From: Marasmius tenuissimus
Lineage: Eukaryota > Basidiomycota > Agaricomycetes > Agaricales > Marasmiaceae
Direction of reading: 5' to 3'
DNA: 64,000 nucleotides
NCBI GenBank assembly: GCA_029532415.1
Contig: JAQOTA010000020.1
Location: 62,001 to 126,000 of the forward strand
Positions within the stretch are counted from its first letter, which is position 1; every line of letters begins with the position of its first letter. This document shows positions 57,312-64,000 of this stretch, one piece after another. The position numbers and the translations under genes were made by a program. The notes under the pieces were generated by a model. That model was given only the letters and a program-made list of their open reading frames with translations, ran no database searches and was not told where the DNA came from.

Positions 57312-58112
57312 GAGGAGCATGGATAGTCTCAAGAGTGAGGGCTGCTTCTGATATAGAACTCCATTCTATGTGGATCTGCTGATGCGCTCAGTGATTCATC
57401 TATTGATCGGGAAGTCGTGATATTTTGCCATGAGTGCTGTGTTGTAGGATCACATCAATCACGTCAGAAAGGAAGCTCGCTAGCCTTTTGCCGGGTCTTA
57501 CTCAACTCTCTATGTTTGTGATCCTTGGAAATCAAATTGGTGCTCGGATCAAAGGGAGAACTAGCTAGCAATTCAGTCTCCAATGTGCTTACTGCCTTTC
57601 AAGCTTCCCTATGCTCTCTGCTGGCATTGGTGCCTCTTTTCTATACCATCATCGGGATCGCTCTGCCGGCCTTTTTGATGCAGAAAGCCTGCGTTGTGCA
57701 ATGGATGCACGCTCGACACATGCTTGACCTTTTGCTCCCTTTCTGCTATATTTTGTCCATGCTATAAGATGCAGCCAATATGTATATCACACCAGATACA
57801 AAACAAACCATGGTTCACAAGCCGCCGCGTATCGATCTTAGTTAGATCAGAATCTCATGGTTGTACAGCCTGTGAACGAGACACTCATGGATATTACTTA
57901 AGTACTAAAGGGATCTATCATACGTAACCTGACACGAATGGGTTGACCGAATTGGTGCCTGCTTTGTCAAGAGCCGAGCTGGCATATTAGTACAAATTAG
58001 ATCCCGATATCCTACCAGTGCATAGTAGACAGCTTGCTGGCTGTTATCTCTGGACAGGCTTGAGTATGAACGTTGGTCAAGTTTTGAGATTTACATCTTT
58101 GACGGTTGACTG
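57312..58112. other. Intergenic part of copy B
   Basis: Counterpart of 6586-7330. The frame conserved as an ORF in copy A has lost its start here. Confidence 0.4.
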
Positions 58113-58433
58113 TAATGAGCCGGCATGACACCTAGCGCAGAGGACTACAACATGGCTACACTACTACTTACCAGAGAGGAGTTTAGAGAGATAGAAACAA
58201 GACATAGAAGCTCAAGCACACTGTAGATTCAGGTAGAGAACTACGAGCTTATATACATGAAGATACAATAGAGTTACCATATAGGGACAACAATAGAAAT
58301 TGTACATATGAGCATAATGAACAATGAAGAATAGAACAATAGCGAATGCATTGTCCTGCATAGTACAATGGCGGGAAATATGAACCGGGACTTCGGATAT
58401 ACCAGGATCTAATTATAGTCCACGGATTCAACA
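58113..58433. mobile_element. Solo Copia-type LTR, 321 bp, TSD GACTG
   Basis: Starts TAATGAGCCGGCATGACAC (the Copia LTR at 30363 starts TGATGAGCCAGCAT, so TG has become TA) and ends GGATTCAACA. GACTG is at 58108-58112 and 58434-58438. A related but shorter LTR family. Confidence 0.75.
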
Positions 58434-59311
58434 GACTGTTTGTGCTGGTTGTGTATCCAAGAAGCACTGGTACTGGTTTGAATTGTGTTCCGATTGAATT
58501 AGGTACGTCGCTCGCTTCCTTATATCTCCGTCTGATATTCATGTTCAATATCATGTACAGAGCACGTCCATGTCCATCCCGAGGGCTATCTTTAAACGAC
58601 TGCATACCTCAACACTCGAAGGAAAGACGAGTCTAGGAAAGCGATTCGGGAGCCATCACTCAAGACTTGTGTGACTGACCCCACTGTTTCGCCCACTGGC
58701 GTTCAAGGTCTGCCGGTCATTTTGGATACAAGACGATCGCGTCGGCGAGGAGTCTACGTCGATATGGCTGTACCATGCGCGATGATATCCATCCCGGGAG
58801 GACAGAAGTGCTCTGACACTGGTCAAAATTCGAATCTCCTGCCAGCGGTCACCGATTCACGGGGTACGCTTATGACTACGAGTTAATATGTTTCACAGGT
58901 GAGTCAACTTTCTAAACCACACATCTCAATCCTGTTGTTGTTTCTTTTGGAGCTGACTTTCCTTTATGCAGGGTGCCCGTCGCCACCACCAAAAAGCGCA
59001 TACCTGTTATCTTCCCTATATTGTGATGACCAGAATGCACCCGAGGGTATCGCTTTGTGTCAATAGAGATATTCTATTGCCCCAAGAACCAAGACGTCAC
59101 CGGATGGTATTGACTTGAGAATCATGCGCTATCTTGAGGGCGAGTCATAGCCCTCGGTTATCTTTTACCTCGTTAACGAGTTCGTAGGTTGCTTGCCGAA
59201 TCGAAGATTGTGATTAGCCCCTCGACAATTGTTCCACAATCAATTCCCCGACCGTCTACATCATCCTTTTTCCTTCCTCAAATTCACAAGCGTACCCACG
59301 CCGAAGGGACT
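58434..59311. other. No supported gene
   Basis: The + frames 58442-58636 and 58671-58886 are short and without domains. Possible intron signals (gtgagt near 58899, ttatgcag near 58972) hint at a decayed gene. Confidence 0.3.
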
Positions 59312-59314
59312 TGA

Positions 59315-60239
59315 CACTGGGGGCATTTTGATGTCAGATTCCACCTGTATATAACATGTCATATGTCAGTCAAGTATGATAGGGCCACTGTCACTGAACT
59401 GGACAGTTTTTGTAATAAACTGTAGTCATTCTGAGCGGGAGAAAAGCTGGGAAGTGGATTGCAGGCACAAGCATTGACTTATTGTTTGATTCGGGTTTGG
59501 TTTGCTGTTGGGTGGCATTTTGGGCTGAAGAGGAATCAGAACGTGGTGTAACTATAGGACCAAGCATCGTCGGCATATCCCGGTGGACTGCATTTTCCTT
59601 GGCAGTGGCTTCGGCTTTTGAACTGGTCCAACCTCGCTCAGGACTAGCCGTTGTAGGCGATTGAGCTCATCTTCCTCGTAGCACTAACTAACTTAATCGC
59701 AGGATGCTTGAAGGTGGTGTAATAATCAAGGTCAATCAGAGAATTGCAAAATCAAAAAGTTTGAACTTTGAAGGTACTAGAATTTTGTTTGTGAGCCCGG
59801 TGGTCCTGTACGGGATTATGTTGGGCATCAACGCCACTGTGATCACTGATGCTATTACACCGGCGTTCTTGCTGCGCCCTTGCCTGTGTTGCATGAAGGA
59901 AACCAGCGACAGTAGCAGTTTTTGTCTGAGCACCTACCAGTTTGCCACTGAGTACGGGCCGCCGAGCTTGCTCCAGACAGAGAAATGCCCTGGCTAGTGT
60001 AATTATGCCAAATTGCACGTGCCCGTTGGACCCAGCACCTCCAGCTTCCTTATATTTACATCAGTGCTTGTCCCACCTCCAACCCCGGACTGTAATATAT
60101 ATCAAACTACAGTTATGTGCAAAAGATAATCAGAAAGTTCTTATTTCATCCTTTTCTCAGTCATGGAGGTCCTACTGTATATGACTACAATATGACATGT
60201 TACATACAGGTGGAATCTGACATCAAAATGCCCCCAGTG
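59315..60239. mobile_element. CACTG TIR element, 925 bp, TSD TGA
   Basis: The left end CACTGGGGGCATTTTGATG and the inverted right end agree over about 48 bp with one mismatch. The flanks are TGA at 59312-59314 and 60240-60242. No intact transposase. The CACT(A/G) terminus and 3-bp duplication fit CACTA/EnSpm. A truncated older copy is at 21887-22730. The inside has minus frames with a hydrophobic stretch (SLVSFMQHRQ..., GVIASVITVALMP), possibly a captured host fragment. Confidence 0.9.
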
Positions 60240-60242
60240 TGA

Positions 60243-60697
60243 AGGGATTCCTTGCTTATTTGACCTGGCTACCCCCACATTTTACTCCTCCCTTTCGACG
60301 TCTCCAATATTGGACACTCTTCATCTCTCCGTCTGAATAGAGCTCTCTGGACGGTCTGGACGGTCTACGTCAGAGGACCGATGCCTCTGAAACCGGATTG
60401 CTAGAGGTTCTGACTAGCACTGGTTGGCACCCTAGAAAGGTTGAAAATGTGTTGGAAATTGCCTCAAATTTTGGCAATACAGAACGGCTTGTGGGATACT
60501 TCGGGGAGTGTTTTTTAGACGTTTTCAGACATTCTGAGTATGATCCCAATATTGTACTTATTGATGCTTGAATTATTTCTACTCTCACAAATTGAATTGG
60601 CGGGTGTCTGCGACTGTACTTTTAGACAAGTTTTGATGGACACAAAGACTCCGTGCGCCTCACGGTATTATAACTTTTCCCTGCTTGCACCAATAGC
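60243..60697. other. No supported gene
   Basis: Tandem GGACGGTCT copies near 60350-60370; otherwise nothing recognised. Confidence 0.35.
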
Positions 60698-61082
60698 GAG
60701 TTTGCGGCGCTCCGGCGGGCCGGAAAATCTGGTGCGTGCACACAACGTGCGCATCAAAGCAGCACATCGATGTCACTCTCCTCTGTAGACATACATCTGA
60801 AGCTTTCATGGTAAATAAACCTACATTTGAGCCAGGAGAGTCCACATATGATCTAATATGACCCTTTGGATTGCTCTGCACCTATATATGATGGTGAATT
60901 TTGGACGATGGTGGGTCGGCTGGATAAATGCCGGAAATCACTCCGTGACATCATAGGATAGCTGGTGCCGGCTGTTGCGATCCATTGAAAACTGAGTTCC
61001 AATTTGGGGTGTACGCATCAGATTTTTCAGCCCGCCGGAGCGCCGCATCAAAAGTGCTGGAGCGCTGGAGCGCCACAAACTC
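60698..61082. mobile_element. 385-bp TIR element, GAGTTTGYGGCGCTCC termini
   Basis: The left end is GAGTTTGCGGCGCTCC. The inverted right end GAGTTTGTGGCGCTCC is followed inward by a second GCGGCGCTCCGGCGGGC, and both sides carry AAAATCTGRTGCG further in. GC-rich ends around an A/T-richer core. No target duplication is obvious, so exact ends and superfamily are open. Confidence 0.6.
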
Positions 61083-61269
61083 TCTAATTACAAATCGCGA
61101 GATGACGTCTCTCTATAAGTCTTCCACAATCCTCCGGACTTCGACAATTCGTCCACATTCTCAACGATTGTTTGACTACTATGGAGACAATGCCTTACAA
61201 GACCCTGGTATCATATTTGTACTCATTCTTGTCCTTGGTTTCGTTAGTTGATTTCGAGAAAACCTTCAA

Positions 61270-62799
61270 TCAGTCAATCAAACCCTCCGGCACCTCTCCT
61301 TTCCTGCCATATGCCCACTCAGACTCCCTAAAACCCTTCAACTTGTCAATCCTCTCCCGTATATCTGCCCTTACTCGATTCTTTTCCTCCGCAGATCCAC
61401 CCACCGTAATGGAACGGCCTTGTAGCTCCATTATCTTTTGCTCGATCTGCATCTGCTGATCCGTTCTTGCTCGAGAAGGCGCCCCTAAGTGAGCCGGTGA
61501 CGGTGGAGGATTGATTGAAAGTGGTACGAGTGGCGGTGTAAGGACATTGGAAGCCTCGGAAGAGACTGGACCCATCGCCGAGATACCAGAGATAGCAAGA
61601 GGTTGTTTCCCTCGTTGTAACAAGGAAAAGTTGACGGAGAGAGCAAGAGTCGATTGTCAAGTTGACCCCCTCTATAATTCTCTTGAAGGGGTGTATCCGA
61701 ACGGATGGGGTGAGGCTCGAAATGTCCGCTGTGAAATCAAATCCTTCTAGTCTGTTCTCCCTTGTTGGGTACTCGGTTCCAAGATCTGTCTCGGTCCTCT
61801 TTTTGACCATCATATCCCAGCAAAAATCCCCCGGATGATCTCTTCTCTCACGTCGATGACAACTACGGAGGAGTAGCAAACTAAGCACAATTGCTGACAC
61901 AAGGAAGACGGCTCCTCCAACTACACTACCGATTATTATTGCAATGGGGGTCTCGTCTTCAATTGACTGCGTCGAGCCAACTGGTGTATTTGACTTTTTG
62001 CCAAAGGGCTTGGAATTTACGCGATAAGTGGCATTTTTCAAGCGAGTAATAGGAAGGCCAGTCACCTCGAGTCCGCAGTAGTTCCCGTCATTTGGCCCCC
62101 GGAATCATGCGAAGTGGGTATCTGAGACCTAGATGTAGGCGTAGAGCTGTGAGCCGTCGAGATGAAACAATATAGAAGCCAAATTTGATTGGCAGTACTG
62201 CCTACCTTGACATTGTCGGTACGCCTCCTACATCCGTCATAATGTTACTGAGGACACTGGAATCACTGATGTCTTCAAGGAGATCTCTATACATAGCTTG
62301 AACCTGGAAACATCAGATCGAGGTAATTGGAATGGGCAATAGCTTACGCACAGCGTGTGAGGAACAGTAATGCCAGCCACGAGCTCGATAGATCTGGTCT
62401 TTTGTCAATCAGGCAGTAATAACCACATACTAGCGAAAGCCACCTTGTAATTGAGGCCGCCGAGTCCATTGATTGCTGTACTGGGTTCCCGGCTTGTGGA
62501 CTGCCTGTAGCTTGTTCCACCGGGATTTGAGTCGAGATCGCTTGTACGTTAGAACCGACATATACGAGCTTGAAATTGAGTGGTGTGCATTACGGGCGAG
62601 TGATGTTCCTGTTTACATCGATGCTTTGAGTGGTAGTAATGTTTTTGGGCAGTGTGGGCGAGGGTTCAATGAAGACAGCCGCTCCGACCCCGAGATGCGT
62701 GTAACAAAAGGCTGGCAGCAAGAGACTGGAGCACGATCGAGTCCGTATACATCAGTCAGATGGACGAGGAGAAAAGAAGTACATGGTTCTACAACGCAT
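61270..62799 (-). pseudogene. Surface protein family member 5 (copy B), multiply broken
   Basis: The 17-nt first exon is intact (ATG 62799; M-R-C-R-T), followed by an intron and LLLPAFCYTHLGVGAAVFIE, PSPTLPKNITTTQSI. TAA follows NITRP in this exon where copy A reads on through a Cys/Phe stretch. The last exon has a TM helix (IAIIIGSVVGGAVFLVSAI) and HRRERRDHPGDF. Then two 1-nt losses relative to copy A (near 61740 and near 61615) put the conserved tail ARTDQQMQIEQKIMELQ...GEVPEGLID (61623-61270) in another frame. It is the partner of 8280-9816. Confidence 0.65.
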
Positions 62800-63293
62800 T
62801 GTCGAGGCGGGTAGGTATGAGGGAAAACAAGGATCGTCTTCTTCTTGACAGATGAAGTTTGAACACATATAGCTGTGTTGCTGTACTGACACCCATTCCG
62901 CATCCGGAGATGTTGTAGACGCTGACTCCATCGCACGTGGTCTCCTTTGTTCCAACAAAACAGCTTGATACACCCATACCAATTGCAAAGTCCGCGAGAC
63001 AGCCATTGTGATCTGCGATCAGCACTCGTCACACTCGTTTGACAGCAACTCTCGGGAGGGTGTCTCACACGGTCAAAATGGCAACCGAGTTGGCCGGTAG
63101 CATGAGAATATCAGACTCGAGATCAAAGATACATCTATTATGAAGTAGCATATAGGTTACACTCGTATCATTCAACTTCTTTCATAAGTTCCCTGACCGC
63201 CCGCGTTCCCTCTGGCAATTACATATCGCTCAATCCATCACCTCCCCTCATACGAGGCGACTTGAAAGCGCCCACCAGAGCTATTGATCAGAA
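62800..63293. other. Intergenic in copy B
   Basis: Counterpart of 9817-10300; overlapping minus frames here are not conserved as proteins. Confidence 0.4.
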
Positions 63294-64000
63294 TCATGAT
63301 TTCTCCCCGACGCCCACGGCTTTCTCGTTCCATCCGTACCCGAAGTCCTTGTTATCATCGTAAACCTGGTTCGTCTCGGGCTTTGGAGCAATTGTCGTAT
63401 CTTGTCGGTATTTCTCAAGACTCGTAGCCGTGTCTCGCGCTCGCCGCTGACGGCGAAGGAATAGAATCACGAGAATCAATAGAAGGAGTCCAACGACGCC
63501 ACCTAAAACGCCACCGATGATTTCTCCTTTGTGATCGTTGCCGGTTGTTACCCTATTCAAATAATAATTGGTTAGGTTTCCTTCACCTTGACAGGGAAAG
63601 ACAAGGTAGCTCACGGTGTTCCAGTTGCTGAGGGTGAAGGAGGTTCACTGGTGCCTGAAGTACGGACAGTTGAGAAGGTGATTGAGGAAGATCCTGGACT
63701 GTGCTGCAGAGTACCGGTCGTAATTGGTTGAGGCGCAGTTGTGTAGTTCCTTGAGGTTGCTGACGTGAAGACTGGCGGAGAGGTCTCACTATGCAGCCCA
63801 CTCCGCTCGATCCGCGCCGAGGCTTCACAATGTGCTGTTCTAGGTTTCTGACTCAACGTTCCTGCGTCAAAGACTTACGAAAAAAGACTTACTCTCTAGC
63901 TAGGCCCTCCAACCTGACAGTATTTCGAGCAGTGTTGCCTGTAGCACCCGATCTTGCGATTGCCTGGTCATTGCATGACGCCTGAGAGTCACTCAAGGCT
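63294..64000 (-). CDS. Short Ser/Thr-rich single-pass membrane protein, copy B (5' end outside window)
   Basis: Partner of 10301-11171. The last exon has GEIIGGVLGGVVGLLLLILV (TM), RRQRRARDTATSLEKYRQD and the tail ending KAVGVGEKS before TGA. The Thr/Pro-rich stalk is at about 63760-63620, and the extracellular exon with NTARNTVRLEGLA runs to the window end. The tail is about 90% identical to copy A by eye, with most changes in the TM helix, suggesting constraint on the cytoplasmic part. Confidence 0.6.

Larger units (their letters stand above)
55300..64000 (+). repeat. Segmental duplication, copy B (partner 4800-11200)
   Basis: Same gene order and orientation as copy A, running off the window. 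Relative to A it has lost the promoter, start and first exon of the coiled-coil gene (about 435 bp). It keeps the central exons of the membrane-protein gene and has gained about 3 kb (58.0-61.2 kb) including a solo LTR and two TIR elements. Confidence 0.8.

Noticed and set aside
1..64000. tRNA or rRNA genes
   Set aside because: None recognised by eye; a covariance-model scan was not possible, so short tRNAs could have been missed.

Overview
The window looks like nuclear DNA of a basidiomycete fungus. Genes are split by short GT-AG introns of about 50-70 bp. The host genes belong to agaricomycete-type families: an F-box protein, a multi-pass membrane protein with the RCF(Y) and GIAPTLLIVR signatures, and single-pass Ser/Thr-rich surface proteins ending in an ARTDRQMQIEQKI-type tail. 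The transposons (Ty1/Copia, Ty3/Gypsy chromovirus, KDZ, Tc1, hAT, CACTA-like) are those expected in such genomes. The tail motif and overall style suggest Ceratobasidiaceae (Rhizoctonia/Ceratobasidium), but that is inference from memory of family style, not a search.

Layout. 1-26 kb is a gene-poor host region. It carries five dispersed members of one signal-peptide/TM surface-protein family (1-788, 8280-9816, 16150-18382 split by a MITE, 22880-24384, plus the 61270-62799 copy in the duplicate). It also holds a shorter Ser/Thr-rich TM gene (10301-11171), a decayed F-box gene (12735-15130), a membrane-protein gene and a small coiled-coil gene. The block at about 4.8-11.2 kb is duplicated in the same orientation at about 55.3-64.0 kb, and both copies of nearly every gene in it carry different lesions.

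26.5-55 kb is a nested transposon stack. A KDZ transposase gene is the oldest layer. A Gypsy chromovirus inserted into it (5-bp target duplication AGATG/CATCT). A short LTR element inserted into the Gypsy gag (CAAAC/CAAAG), and a full Ty1/Copia element inserted into that (GATAG). A CACTA-like MITE sits in gag, a Tc1 element in pol, an hAT MITE in the KDZ 3' part, and two solo LTRs of one family sit in KDZ and in the Gypsy integrase. The KDZ gene and the Gypsy are each now in two oppositely oriented halves: KDZ 3' part (-) at 27.4-28.9 and 5' part (+) at 48.9-50.9; Gypsy 5' half (+) ending at 44698 and 3' half (-) beginning at 54620. Both break points rejoin in frame at the nucleotide level, so one inversion of roughly 45.7-54.6 kb or slightly more explains the layout.

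Almost everything in the mobile stack is dead by stops, frameshifts or loss of catalytic residues. The youngest piece, the Copia element, has LTRs differing at about 7 of 519 positions but an Asp-to-Asn change at an integrase catalytic position. The best candidate intact host genes are the surface protein at 22880-24384 and the Ser/Thr-rich TM gene at 10301-11171. Splice boundaries are read by eye and approximate.
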